Below, piece after piece: positions 16,451 through 25,573 of a stretch of DNA of 64,000 bases. This DNA comes from UBA6985 sp946536225 (GTDB lineage Bacteria > Bacillota_I > Bacilli_A > RF39 > UBA660), in contig CAMNEE010000001.1 of NCBI GenBank assembly GCA_946536225.1, positions 248,001 to 312,000 of the forward strand, read 5' to 3'. The translations under genes were made by a program, and so were the position numbers. Below the pieces are notes generated by a model. It saw only the letters and a list, made by a program, of their open reading frames with translations, had not been told where the DNA came from and did not search any database. Positions within the stretch are counted from its first letter, which is position 1; every line of letters starts with the position of its first letter.

Positions 16451-18328
16451 ATGATGAAGAATTTTATTAAAAAAAATAATTACTTATTTAGTTATATGTT
16501 AATCTTCGTAGGATTTTTTTCTATGTCTGTTTATACGTATTTTTATTCAAGACAATTCATAGATACTAATGTTTTTAAATTTGCAGTTAATCTTAGATAT
16601 AATCTAATTTGGTTATTTTTTAGTTTGTCATGGATTATTATATTTGAAGGATTATTTTATCTAAGTAAGAATAAACATAAACTATTTGTTTATAATTTTT
16701 TATCTATATTATGGACTGTAGTGTTTGTAGTACAGATATGTTATTGTGATGAACTAGGTAAGTTTATGATATTCTCAGATATCTTTGTTGCTGGTGAAGG
16801 ACTTCAATATGTAAAGCAAGTATTATTAAATTTAGACTTAGGAATGGTTATTGTTGCTATATTTAATATATGTTGCACTATAGCAGTTAATAAACTATTA
16901 CATAAAGATTTAAAGGTTAAAGAAGATAGTAAAAGTAAACTTGCTATTTTTTTACTAATTGTATTTGCTATATCATTTAGATTAGTTGCTTTTATTTCTC
17001 TAGGTAGAGCTAATAATAATCCTAATTTTGAAAACCTATGGGAAGAAAACTATAATGCTAAAGATATTTATAAAAAGTTTATTAATCCTAATACATCAAT
17101 GTATGTATCTGGATTATACGAATATGATTTAAGAGCTGTTTATAAATACTATTATAATTTAATAACAATTGATAAAGATGTATTAAAAGAAGAAATTGAT
17201 CTTTATAATTCTTTATATAATAAAGAGGTTAATCCAAATGAATATACTGGTATATTCAAGGACAAAAACGTTATATATGTTTTGATGGAATCAATTGATA
17301 GTTGGATTATAGATGATACAACTATGCCAACATTAAGTAAGATAAGAAGAGAAGGCTTGAACTTTACTAATAGATATTCTCCTTTCTTTAATGGTGGTCA
17401 AACAATTAATTCTGAATTTGCTGTTAATAGTGGATTATATTCAATAACTGATTATGATACTATTTATGATATTAAGACAGTTAATTATAAGTATAGTCTT
17501 GCTAATATGTTTAAGAAAGCAGGATATAAAGTAAATTCATTCCATGCTAATACTGGTACTTTCTATAATAGAAGTAATTTCCATAAATTACTAGGATATG
17601 ATAATCATTATTCCGCACTTGATTTACAAGAAGAAGGAAAACTTAATAAAGAGACAAATTATTTCATGGATTCATCTTTAATAAGTGATGATAAATTATC
17701 TAAATTAATATTTGGTGATAAGAGTAAGTTTTTATCATTTATTACTACTTATTCAGCTCACTTAGAGTATTCTAAAACAAATAAGATATTTAAAACTTTA
17801 GATGGAGCGCTTGAAAACACATATCCTTTTGAAGAAGAATATATTTATAGAACACTTGCTACTGATACTGATAAGTTCTTAGAAATATTACTTGAAAAGT
17901 TAGAAGATTATAATAGACTTGATGATACAGTTATAGTACTTGTAAGTGATCATTATTCATATGGTTATAGTGATATCAATTATGTAGCAGAGAAGAAGAA
18001 CGTTCCTTATGTAGATGGAAGATATTTACAAAATACGCCATTTATAATTTGGTCTAAAGATATTGAACACAAAGATATTGATACAATACTTGATACCGCT
18101 GATATCTTACCAACAGTTCTTAATATGTTTGGCATAAAGTATGATGTTAATAAATACATGGGAGATGATGTATTTAGTAGTGATCATGATAACTTTGTAT
18201 GGTTTAGTGATGCATCTATTATTAGTAGCGGTAAAGGAAAATATACGAAGGATCAAATGTATGCTAAAGCTAATTTAAATATTATTAAGAACAGAAATAT
18301 TTTACTTACTAATTATTATGGTAAATAG
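16451..18328 (+). CDS. LTA synthase-family sulfatase/phosphoglycerol transferase
   Basis: A 625-residue protein with five N-terminal membrane helices (to about residue 195) and an extracellular sulfatase-type alkaline phosphatase domain. The domain has the metal site VIYVLMES, the nucleophile region GGQTINSEFAVNSG (Thr as in LtaS), and VSDHYSYGY. The family polymerises glycerol phosphate from phosphatidylglycerol onto lipoteichoic acid or similar polymers. The start is ATG 16451 or the adjacent ATG 16454. It heads an operon with two unknown genes 10 bp and 0 bp apart. Confidence 0.9.
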   Translation: MMKNFIKKNNYLFSYMLIFVGFFSMSVYTYFYSRQFIDTNVFKFAVNLRYNLIWLFFSLSWIIIFEGLFYLSKNKHKLFVYNFLSILWTVVFVVQICYCDELGKFMIFSDIFVAGEGLQYVKQVLLNLDLGMVIVAIFNICCTIAVNKLLHKDLKVKEDSKSKLAIFLLIVFAISFRLVAFISLGRANNNPNFENLWEENYNAKDIYKKFINPNTSMYVSGLYEYDLRAVYKYYYNLITIDKDVLKEEIDLYNSLYNKEVNPNEYTGIFKDKNVIYVLMESIDSWIIDDTTMPTLSKIRREGLNFTNRYSPFFNGGQTINSEFAVNSGLYSITDYDTIYDIKTVNYKYSLANMFKKAGYKVNSFHANTGTFYNRSNFHKLLGYDNHYSALDLQEEGKLNKETNYFMDSSLISDDKLSKLIFGDKSKFLSFITTYSAHLEYSKTNKIFKTLDGALENTYPFEEEYIYRTLATDTDKFLEILLEKLEDYNRLDDTVIVLVSDHYSYGYSDINYVAEKKNVPYVDGRYLQNTPFIIWSKDIEHKDIDTILDTADILPTVLNMFGIKYDVNKYMGDDVFSSDHDNFVWFSDASIISSGKGKYTKDQMYAKANLNIIKNRNILLTNYYGK

Positions 18329-18338
18329 GAGGTAAATG

Positions 18339-18950
18339 ATGAATGATGTTAGAGAAATAGTTTTATATTTTGGAGATGGTTCAAGACTTGTTCCTGTTGA
18401 TATTGCTAAAGGTTTAACTGATAGATATTCAGAACTTGGGAATCCTTTAGTACTTACTCCTGAAGGCAATAATCCTCATAGTCCAATTGTAGTATTTAAA
18501 GAGAATAGTGATTTTATGATTACTGTTACTCTTATGACTGTAAATGTAGTAATTAATCATAACTATTTTGATAAGATGGATACTATTATATTTGACTTAG
18601 TAGATATGTTTGATGAACAAAATGTATCTTTATCAAGAATGGGTATAGTTTATTCTTTATTCTATAACTCTGATAAAAAAGATATATTACTTAATAAAGT
18701 ATTTAATAGTGATATCTTACCTGAAGGTATGGAAGACTTTAGATTATCTTTCTTTAAGAAACTTGAAAGTAAATATGGAGATATAAACTGTTGGGAAAGA
18801 ATTATTACTGATAGTGCTAGAATGAGTGATTTACTATATCAATTTGACTTTAATACTAATTATGATAAGAATGCTGATTTTAATATGAAATTCATTAAAG
18901 AAATTATTAGTATGGCAGATAAATATATTGATTCAAGAGTGGTTATTTAA
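18339..18950 (+). CDS. Conserved-looking cytoplasmic protein, unknown
   Basis: A 203-residue soluble protein with no membrane segment or signal peptide. It has a mixed alpha/beta look: MITVTLMTVNVVINHNYF as a likely beta pair, and amphipathic helices C-terminally. I see no catalytic motif that I trust. An ATG at 18336 is in frame, but 18339 is better spaced from AGGAGG. It is cotranscribed with the LTA synthase-like gene upstream and overlaps the next gene by one base, so a role in envelope polymer synthesis is possible but unproven. Confidence 0.75.
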   Translation: MNDVREIVLYFGDGSRLVPVDIAKGLTDRYSELGNPLVLTPEGNNPHSPIVVFKENSDFMITVTLMTVNVVINHNYFDKMDTIIFDLVDMFDEQNVSLSRMGIVYSLFYNSDKKDILLNKVFNSDILPEGMEDFRLSFFKKLESKYGDINCWERIITDSARMSDLLYQFDFNTNYDKNADFNMKFIKEIISMADKYIDSRVVI

Positions 18951-19615
18951 TGAAGAGTATTTATAATTATTTAGATGGATTATTATTAAGTTTATCTATT
19001 GTTGGTATAGTTGGAGTATTCTTCCTTGTTAATAATAGATTCATATTTAATATAGTAGATGATATTAATTATCATGAAGAAGTATATAAGCTAATAGTTG
19101 ATGATTTAAAAAAATATGATAACTCTTTAGTTTATGAACTTAATATTAAAGATATTAAAAAAGATTTAAAATATTATATGAATAATGGATATGATTATCC
19201 TAATCTTACTTCTAAGATTAAAGTTGATAATGAAAATAAAAAAATAGAAGAAATATATATTAATAGAATTAAGTTCTTAGATAAATATCAATTTAGAAAA
19301 GTAAAAAACATTATTTATATTTTTACATTAATAATAGTTATTATAACTGGTAGTATATTCTTTAGGAATAAGTTTAAACATAAGATTGATTATGTATTAT
19401 TAATAAGTGGAATAATTAATATATTTATATATGGACTTATTTTCTTATTTAATGGTTTAGATGGAATAGGTAGTATTATTATAAATAAGTCATTAAAAGT
19501 ATTACTTGCTATTGCATCATTAGAAGTAGTTGTTTCTATTATATTAATAAATGAAAAAAGAATAGATAAAGTATTTAAGTTTACAAATAAAAAGAATTTA
19601 TTTCTTGATAAGTAG
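18950..19615 (+). CDS. Four-helix membrane protein, unknown
   Basis: A 221-residue protein. One helix lies at about residues 11-31, an extracellular Lys/Tyr/Asn-rich loop of about 85 residues follows, then three more helices (about 122-142, 148-172 and 180-200). ATG 18950 overlaps the previous stop (TTTAATGA), so translation is probably coupled. I recognise no family. Confidence 0.75.
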   Translation: MKSIYNYLDGLLLSLSIVGIVGVFFLVNNRFIFNIVDDINYHEEVYKLIVDDLKKYDNSLVYELNIKDIKKDLKYYMNNGYDYPNLTSKIKVDNENKKIEEIYINRIKFLDKYQFRKVKNIIYIFTLIIVIITGSIFFRNKFKHKIDYVLLISGIINIFIYGLIFLFNGLDGIGSIIINKSLKVLLAIASLEVVVSIILINEKRIDKVFKFTNKKNLFLDK

Positions 19616-19650
19616 TTAATATGACTTTATAATTTAAGTAGGTGATAAAA

Positions 19651-20058
19651 ATGAAAAAGTTTAAAAGATTACTAATGGTATTAACACTTTTAGTATTAAC
19701 ATATACTCCTGTTGTAATGGCTGCAGAAAGTAGTTGTCCACTTGGGGAACATGTTACAAAAGATTTAAATGGAGCGTTAAAAATATTTAGAATAGTAGCA
19801 CCTCTTTTACTACTAGCATTTACTATTATTGATTTAATAAAGTTGGTTTCTTCTGGTTTAGGAGATGGAAAAGAGGCTACACCTAAACAAATAGCTATTC
19901 GTTTTGCTAAACGTTTAGCAGCAACTGTTTTATTATTTGTTATTCCAACTTTAATTGATATTATTTTCCAATGGGCAGGAATCTGGAATGCTGATGGAAA
20001 CTGCATGACAAATTTAACTGGCTCAAGGGTAGTTGTAGATAATAGACCTCTTAGATAG
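19651..20058 (+). CDS. Pilin-like small membrane protein (VirB2/TrbC-like layout)
   Basis: A 135-residue protein with a signal peptide (cleavage probably after VVMA), then two hydrophobic helices at about residues 46-66 and 90-112 separated by a basic loop (GDGKEATPKQIAIRFAKR). The C-terminal tail has a Cys; another Cys follows the signal peptide. The layout and the RFAKRLAATVLLFVIPTLID block match the truncated gene at position 1. Similar proteins in Mollicutes are annotated as pilin-like conjugal transfer proteins; no conjugation genes surround it here. ATG 19651 follows TAGGTGAT. A terminator follows. Confidence 0.65.
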   Translation: MKKFKRLLMVLTLLVLTYTPVVMAAESSCPLGEHVTKDLNGALKIFRIVAPLLLLAFTIIDLIKLVSSGLGDGKEATPKQIAIRFAKRLAATVLLFVIPTLIDIIFQWAGIWNADGNCMTNLTGSRVVVDNRPLR

Positions 20059-20061
20059 TAT

Positions 20062-20090
20062 AAGAATACATTTAGTATTCTTTTTTTTTA
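20062..20090 (+). terminator. Terminator of the pilin-like gene
   Basis: Stem AAGAATAC / GTATTCTT, 5-nt loop, long T-run. Confidence 0.85.
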
Positions 20091-20120
20091 TGTTAAAATA
20101 TTCATATGGGAGTGATTAAC

Positions 20121-20876
20121 ATGGCAAATAATAATAAAGAGTTAAACACTGAAGAAAAGAATAAAGATACTTTTGGCGAAAAGTTTAGTAGAAAAGAAGA
20201 AACTATTAGAAGAAAGTATTGGTATAGATGTAATAGAATTACAGCTTATTTAATAGACTTACTTATTGTACTTGTTTTAACAACTCTTTTAGCAGAAAGT
20301 AGTATTACTAATCCATATAAAGAAAACGTTAAGAGTAGTTATGAAGAATTTAAAACAGTATATAATTTGGAAGTAGAAAAAATAGAAAATAAGGATTTAA
20401 ATAAAAAAGACTTGGAAAGTATGATTAAGAGTATTGCTAAACCATATCGAATCTATACTATTAGAAGTAATTTTGCTTCATATCTATGGTATTTAGTAAT
20501 TCTATTCTTTTATTTAGGATTCTTTCAATATTATAATAATGGACAAAGTCTTGGTAAGAAATTCTATAGATTAAAAGTAGTAGATAAGAATGATAAAAAA
20601 GCTAGTTTAAAACAAATGCTTGTTAGAAATATATTTGGTGGTAATACATTTATATTTGGTAATAATGTAGTAATACTATTATCACTTTTAACAATGGTAT
20701 TTGTAAAAAATCCCGTTCTTTTCGTTTATATTTATACAATTGTTACAGGTCTTGGATTTATCATGGATGCTATATTTATTATTCTTTTCTTATTTAAGAA
20801 AAATGCACGTAGTTTAGATGATTTAATAGGTGGAACAAAAGTTATTGAAACCACTATGAAAAAAGACTTGAAATGA
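20121..20876 (+). CDS. RDD-family membrane protein
   Basis: A 251-residue protein. After a charged 35-residue tail comes the RDD signature RRKYWYRCNRITAYLIDLL; a long cytoplasmic or extracellular loop and further helices follow (about 115-135, 180-200, 205-230), including the LGKKFYRLKVVD motif. Some RDD proteins act as Na+/H+ antiporters; most are uncharacterised. ATG 20121 follows GGGAGTGAT; an in-frame ATG at 20106 lacks a site. The stop is TGA, one of only two TGA stops found here. Confidence 0.85.
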   Translation: MANNNKELNTEEKNKDTFGEKFSRKEETIRRKYWYRCNRITAYLIDLLIVLVLTTLLAESSITNPYKENVKSSYEEFKTVYNLEVEKIENKDLNKKDLESMIKSIAKPYRIYTIRSNFASYLWYLVILFFYLGFFQYYNNGQSLGKKFYRLKVVDKNDKKASLKQMLVRNIFGGNTFIFGNNVVILLSLLTMVFVKNPVLFVYIYTIVTGLGFIMDAIFIILFLFKKNARSLDDLIGGTKVIETTMKKDLK

Positions 20877-20895
20877 TTTATAATTATGTTATAAT
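20868..20895 (+). promoter_or_regulatory. Promoter of nusB
   Basis: TTGAAA, 16-bp spacer, TATAAT; the -35 overlaps the end of the RDD gene. Confidence 0.65.
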
Positions 20896-20922
20896 TTAAA
20901 AACGTGGAAGGAAGTTATCTAT

Positions 20923-21315
20923 ATGGCGACTCGTAGTGAACTTAGAGAAAAAATAATGACTATTTTATATCAAGTTGAATTATACAAAAAGAATTCAATT
21001 GAATATAATGTTGATGATGTAATAAAAGAAAATGTTGAAATAGAAAATGAGTTTGTTAAAGATATGGTATATGGAACTATATCTCATGTTAATGAAATAG
21101 ATGAACTTGCGAATGAACATTTAAAAGACTGGAAGATTAGTAGAATTGATTCTATGGGTAGAGCAATTCTTAGAATGGCTATATTTGAACTTAAATATAT
21201 GGATACTCCAGATCTAGTAGTAGTAAATGAAGCAATTGAACTTGCTAAGAAATACTCAATTGATGATGTACGTAAAATGATTAATGCAGTTTTAGATAAA
21301 CTTGTTAATGAATAA
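20923..21315 (+). CDS. nusB: Transcription antitermination factor NusB
   Basis: A 130-residue all-alpha protein that, with NusE (S10), binds boxA RNA to support rRNA antitermination. It shows the NusB pattern SELREKIMTILYQVE at the N-terminus, then MDTPDLVVVNEAIELAKKY and VNAVLDKL-type ending (MINAVLDKLVNE). The length is normal. ATG 20923 follows GGAAGG. A single-gene unit. Confidence 0.95.
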   Translation: MATRSELREKIMTILYQVELYKKNSIEYNVDDVIKENVEIENEFVKDMVYGTISHVNEIDELANEHLKDWKISRIDSMGRAILRMAIFELKYMDTPDLVVVNEAIELAKKYSIDDVRKMINAVLDKLVNE

Positions 21316-21318
21316 TAA

Positions 21319-21350
21319 AAAAGGCACTAATTACAGTGTCTTTTATTTTT
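21319..21350 (+). terminator. Terminator of nusB
   Basis: Stem AAGGCACT / AGTGTCTT (one G-U pair), 6-nt loop, T-run. The convergent gene stops inside it. Confidence 0.75.
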
Positions 21351-21689
21351 GTTACTTTTAATATTTTTTATATTTATTATTTTTGATTTCTTTTTGATTT
21401 GATTATTATATTCTTGGTAAGCAGATATACCTGATGCAAAGTCTATATCGGATACATATTGAAGATTAATAATAGTATCGTAGTAATAATTAAATGGTTC
21501 TATATTAGGATTATTCTTAAGTGGTTCTATAATAGTGGATGTCTTAATATCAATAACTAAACCATCTATTACTACCACTTCTCTAAAAGCCTCATCTAAA
21601 CTTAATTCATGAGGAATAAGTTCCTTGAAACCATTTTTTTCTATAAAAGATTTTACTCTTGCAACTTTAATATTATCTTTTGTTATCAT
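21327..21689 (-). CDS. Small soluble protein, unknown
   Basis: A 120-residue protein, acidic in the middle and with a strongly basic, Asn/Lys-rich tail. No membrane segment. It starts at ATG 21689 behind AAGGTGTAA and is preceded by a good promoter on the - strand, so it is likely a real gene although isolated between nusB and tex. No family recognised. Confidence 0.65.
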   Translation of the reverse strand: MITKDNIKVARVKSFIEKNGFKELIPHELSLDEAFREVVVIDGLVIDIKTSTIIEPLKNNPNIEPFNYYYDTIINLQYVSDIDFASGISAYQEYNNQIKKKSKIINIKNIKSNKNKRHCN

Positions 21690-21710
21690 ATGTATTACAC
21701 CTTGACAAAT

Positions 21711-21740
21711 ATTATAACAAAAAATTTGAATTGGTGTCGA
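21711..21740 (-). promoter_or_regulatory. Promoter of the 21327-21689 gene
   Basis: On the - strand TCGACA, an 18-bp spacer, TATAAT. Confidence 0.6.
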
Positions 21741-21801
21741 ATTAATTTGAAGGTAAATACTATTTTTTATATAATATTAATAGACTTAAGGAGAGTACAA
21801 G

Positions 21802-23952
21802 ATGAATGATAAAATAATATTAGAATTACAAGAAGAATTAAAGATAAAAAAAGAACAAATAGAAACAGTTTTAAAGTTACTAGAAGAAGGAGCAACAATT
21901 CCTTTTATTGCTAGATATAGAAAAGAAGCAACTGGTGCTTTGGATGAAAATCAAATAAAGACAATTGGAGACCTTTATAACTACTATCAGAAGTTGATGG
22001 AAAGAAAAGAGGATGTTATTAGACTTATTGATGAAAAGGGTTTATTAACACCTGAGTTACAAGAAAACATTTTAAAATGTACTAAGTTAACTGAAGTAGA
22101 AGACTTATATAGACCATTTAAAGAAAAGAAAAAGACTAAAGCTAGTGATGCAATTGCTGCTGGTCTTGAAAGCTTTGCTAAAATGATCATGGCTTTTCCT
22201 ACAAGTGGATCTCTAGAAGATATGGCTTCTAAATTTATTAATGATAAAGTAAAGAATAGTGCTGCTGCACTTGAAGGTGCAGGATATATTATTGCTGAAT
22301 GGATAAGTGATAATGCATTTTACAGAAAATGGATTAGAAGTAATGTATTTAAAACAGGTGTTATAACTTCTAAAGTAAAGAAGAATGCCGTTGATGAGAA
22401 GAAAACATATGAGATGTATTATGACTATAGTGAACCTGTTAAACAAATTAAACATTATAGAGTTTTAGCAATTAATCGTGGTGAAGATGAAAAAGTACTT
22501 ACTGTTGGTATTGATATGGATAATGCTCTAATAGAAGAGTATTTAGAGTCTAAACTTATTAAGAATAAAGATTCTTTTGTTACACCTTTAGTAAAGGATG
22601 CTATTAAAGATTCTTTAAAAAGATTAATTTTACCTAGTATTGAAAGGGAAGTTAGAAGTGAATTAACTGAAGATGCAGAAGTAAAAGCAATTGATACATT
22701 CCAAGTAAATTTAGAACATTTACTTTTAACTAGACCTATTAAAGGAATGGTTGTTCTTGGATTTGACCCTGGTTATGTAAATGGTTGTAAGCTTGCAGTT
22801 GTAGATAAAAATGGCAAGTATCTAGATTCAACAGTTATTAAACCTTTCTTAAATAATAAGACTAAAGAACAACAAGCAATGGATAAACTTGTTGTTAAGA
22901 ATTTAATTGAAAAATATCATGTAGATATTATTTCAATTGGAAATGGAACAGCTTCAAGAGAAAGTGAGACTTTCTGTGCTGAAATGATTAAAGAATATAA
23001 TCTTCCTTGTAAATATGTAATTACAAGTGAAGCGGGTGCATCAATATATTCAGCATCTAAACTTGCAATTGAAGAATTCCCTGATTTAGCTGTTGAAAAG
23101 AGAAGTGCTGTTTCTATTGGTAGAAGATTACAAGATCCTTTATCAGAACTTGTAAAAATAGATCCTAAATCAATTGGTGTAGGTGAATATCAATATGATG
23201 TTAATCAAAAAACTCTTGGTGAAGCATTAGATTTTACTACTTCAAAAGTAGTAAATGAAGTAGGTGTTAATGTTAATACTGCATCTAAATCAATATTAAA
23301 ATATGTATCTGGATTAACTAAGACTACTATTGATAAGATTTACAATGCAAAAGAAGAATCTAAGATTACTTCAAGAGAACAAATTAAAAAGATTAAAGGT
23401 ATAAGTGATAAAGTATACGAACAATGTATTGGTTTCTTAAGAATCATGGATGGAGAGAATCCTTTAGATAAAACAGGAATACATCCTGAGAGTTATGATA
23501 TTACTAATAAACTTCTTAAAGATTTAAATCTAAATATTGATAATATTAACTCTCAAGATTTTAAAGATGAATTAGATAAAGTTAATGTAAGTAAGGAAGC
23601 AGAAGCATTAGGAACTGATGCATACACTTTAACAGATATAATTAAGGAACTTAAGTCTCCTGGATTAGATCCAAGAGATGAGTTAGAAGCGCCAATTTTA
23701 AAGAGTGATGTCTTACATATTGAAGACTTAAAATTAGGTATGGAACTTCAAGGTACTGTTCGTAATGTAGCTTCATTTGGTGCATTTGTTGATATAGGAC
23801 TTCATGATGATGGTTTAGTACATATTTCTAAAATGAGTAAGAACTTTGTAAAAAATCCTAATGATATTGTTAATGTAGGTGACATTGTTAAATGTTATGT
23901 ATGTGGTATAGATTTAGAAAAAGAAAAAGTTCAACTTTCATTAATTAAGTAA
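21802..23952 (+). CDS. tex: Tex-family RNA-binding transcription accessory protein
   Basis: A 716-residue protein. The N-terminal helical domain has GATIPFIARYRKEATG; a YqgF-like domain follows with VVLGFDPGYVNGCKLAVVD; then HhH motifs (about 480-560) and a C-terminal S1 RNA-binding domain (about 640-714; GMELQGTVRNVASFGAFVDI, HDDGLVHISKMS). Tex acts on nucleic acid in transcription and stalled complexes. The length is slightly below E. coli Tex. ATG 21802 follows AAGGAGAG. Terminator follows. Confidence 0.96.
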   Translation: MNDKIILELQEELKIKKEQIETVLKLLEEGATIPFIARYRKEATGALDENQIKTIGDLYNYYQKLMERKEDVIRLIDEKGLLTPELQENILKCTKLTEVEDLYRPFKEKKKTKASDAIAAGLESFAKMIMAFPTSGSLEDMASKFINDKVKNSAAALEGAGYIIAEWISDNAFYRKWIRSNVFKTGVITSKVKKNAVDEKKTYEMYYDYSEPVKQIKHYRVLAINRGEDEKVLTVGIDMDNALIEEYLESKLIKNKDSFVTPLVKDAIKDSLKRLILPSIEREVRSELTEDAEVKAIDTFQVNLEHLLLTRPIKGMVVLGFDPGYVNGCKLAVVDKNGKYLDSTVIKPFLNNKTKEQQAMDKLVVKNLIEKYHVDIISIGNGTASRESETFCAEMIKEYNLPCKYVITSEAGASIYSASKLAIEEFPDLAVEKRSAVSIGRRLQDPLSELVKIDPKSIGVGEYQYDVNQKTLGEALDFTTSKVVNEVGVNVNTASKSILKYVSGLTKTTIDKIYNAKEESKITSREQIKKIKGISDKVYEQCIGFLRIMDGENPLDKTGIHPESYDITNKLLKDLNLNIDNINSQDFKDELDKVNVSKEAEALGTDAYTLTDIIKELKSPGLDPRDELEAPILKSDVLHIEDLKLGMELQGTVRNVASFGAFVDIGLHDDGLVHISKMSKNFVKNPNDIVNVGDIVKCYVCGIDLEKEKVQLSLIK

Positions 23953-23976
23953 TACTTTTTAAGTATTACTTTTTTA
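23948..23976 (+). terminator. Terminator of tex
   Basis: Stem AGTAATACTT / AAGTATTACT, 3-nt loop, T-run. Confidence 0.85.
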
Positions 23977-24032
23977 TTTGAAAATAATTATATTTGTGCG
24001 TTATAATTAGTTTATTATTTCAGGAGGTATTT

Positions 24033-25460
24033 ATGTTTTTAGAAGATTTACTTTCAAGAATCAATGATTATACCAACGAAGAAAAGATGATGATCTTAAG
24101 AGCCTATGCTTTTGCGTCTAATGCTCATAAGAATCAAAAAAGAAAAAGTGGGGAACCATACATAATACATCCAACTGCTGTTGCTTGTATTCTAACTGAT
24201 ATGGGTGCTGATTGTGATACCATATGTGCGGGTTTACTTCATGATACAATTGAAGATGTAGAAGGTATAACTGCCGAGATTATTGCCGAGAACTTTAATG
24301 AGACTATTGCAGACTTGGTTGAAGGTGTAACAAAAATAAAAAAGAAATCTCCTGATGACAATACCGAAGAAGCTAATATGCATAAGATTATAGATAGTAT
24401 TACAAAAGATGTAAGGATATTTATAATAAAATTAGCAGATAGACTCCATAATATGAGAACTATGGAGTATCAAGATAAAGATAAACAAATATCTAAATCT
24501 ACTGAAACACTTGCTATATATGCTCCAATTGCAACTCTTTTGGGAGAGTATACAATTAAGACTGAACTAGAAGACTTAGCATTCAAGTATTTATATAAAA
24601 ATGATTATAAAGATTTATTAAAATTATCTAATGAATATCAAGAACATATTAGAAATACTGTTGATAAAGTTTTAATGGAAATATCTGTTTGTTTAAACGA
24701 CTTAGATTATAGTAATAATATTTTAGTTAAGAGAAAAAATTTATATGGTTTATATTTAAAACTAAAAAAATATAAAGATTTATCTCGTATACATGATTAT
24801 TTAGCTATTAAGATTTTATTACCTAAAGATGATGATTGTTATGCTTTTAGAGATAAGATTACTCATATGTATAATACTGTTCCTGGTAGAGATAAAGATT
24901 ATATTGCTTTTGAAAAAGATAATAGATATCGTGGACTTCATTCAACTATTATTTCTCCATATGATAATGCTATGATTCAATTACAGTTTAAAACACCTGA
25001 GATGTATAAAATTAATGCATATGGTATTACAGCATATTGGGATTATTGTAATGATCATCATATTAATAAACCGGGTGATATGATGCAAGATGAAGTAAAA
25101 AAGATGCCTTTTTATCAAACTCTTGTTGAACTTAGAGATGCAGGTTTATCTATTGAAGATTATAATGCTATTGTTAAAAGTGATATTTTAACTAATATGA
25201 TTTATGTTATGGATAATCATGGACATAAATTAGAATTACCTGCTAATAGTACACCAGTTGATTTTGCTTATAAAGTAGATCCAGTTAATGCTCCATTCTT
25301 AGATTATGCATTTGTTAATGGTAGATACATGACTATTAATAATCCACTTGAATCTAGAGATGTAGTAGAGTTGATTTATAAAGATGAGATGAATAATTTA
25401 GAGTATCTAGAGAATAATTGTAGATGTTTACAAACTAAAAGAAAGATTAGAGGATTCTAA
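24033..25460 (+). CDS. RelA/SpoT homologue, HD hydrolase intact, synthetase site degenerate
   Basis: A 475-residue protein. The HD hydrolase domain (about 1-185) has YIIHP, LLHDTIEDVEG and LADRLHNMRTMEY, all expected for (p)ppGpp hydrolysis. The synthetase-like domain (about 230-345) has RIHDYLAIK and NRYRGLHSTI, but the catalytic Glu of the ExQ(I/F)(R/K)T motif is Gln (IQLQFKT; codon 24978-24980, residue 316), and the ATP-binding G-loop basic motif GRPKHIYSIY is replaced by VKRKNLYGLY. A TGS domain follows (about 385-450). The C-terminal helical/ZFD/ACT part of long RSH proteins is missing. ATG 24033 follows CAGGAGG. The hydrolase-only reading is inferred. Confidence 0.9.
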   Translation: MFLEDLLSRINDYTNEEKMMILRAYAFASNAHKNQKRKSGEPYIIHPTAVACILTDMGADCDTICAGLLHDTIEDVEGITAEIIAENFNETIADLVEGVTKIKKKSPDDNTEEANMHKIIDSITKDVRIFIIKLADRLHNMRTMEYQDKDKQISKSTETLAIYAPIATLLGEYTIKTELEDLAFKYLYKNDYKDLLKLSNEYQEHIRNTVDKVLMEISVCLNDLDYSNNILVKRKNLYGLYLKLKKYKDLSRIHDYLAIKILLPKDDDCYAFRDKITHMYNTVPGRDKDYIAFEKDNRYRGLHSTIISPYDNAMIQLQFKTPEMYKINAYGITAYWDYCNDHHINKPGDMMQDEVKKMPFYQTLVELRDAGLSIEDYNAIVKSDILTNMIYVMDNHGHKLELPANSTPVDFAYKVDPVNAPFLDYAFVNGRYMTINNPLESRDVVELIYKDEMNNLEYLENNCRCLQTKRKIRGF

Positions 25461-25470
25461 TCTTTTTTAT
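25442..25470 (+). terminator. Terminator of the RSH gene
   Basis: Stem AAAGATTAGA / TCTAATCTTT, 4-nt loop, T-run; the stop codon is in the stem. Confidence 0.85.
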
Positions 25471-25498
25471 GTGTAAAATAAATGTACTTTTTAAAAAA

Positions 25499-25525
25499 TT
25501 AGCACTCTCTATTGACAAGTGCTAA
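25499..25525 (+). promoter_or_regulatory. CIRCE operator (HrcA binding site)
   Basis: TTAGCACTC, 9-nt spacer, AAGTGCTAA. It matches the CIRCE consensus in both arms except one base (A for G in the first base of the right arm). It overlaps the -35 box. Confidence 0.92.
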
Positions 25526-25540
25526 TTTTAGAGTTATAAC
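25512..25540 (+). promoter_or_regulatory. Heat-shock promoter of hsp20
   Basis: TTGACA, 17-bp spacer, TATAAC; the -35 lies within the CIRCE element, so HrcA binding should block RNA polymerase. Confidence 0.85.
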
Positions 25541-25573
25541 TAAGTTGTAATAAAGAAAGGAAGTGTTGGTATT

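Noticed and set aside
19651..20058. Integrated conjugative element marked by the pilin-like genes
   Set aside because: No integrase, relaxase, VirB4 or VirD4 and no direct-repeat att sites were seen; the flanks are housekeeping genes.
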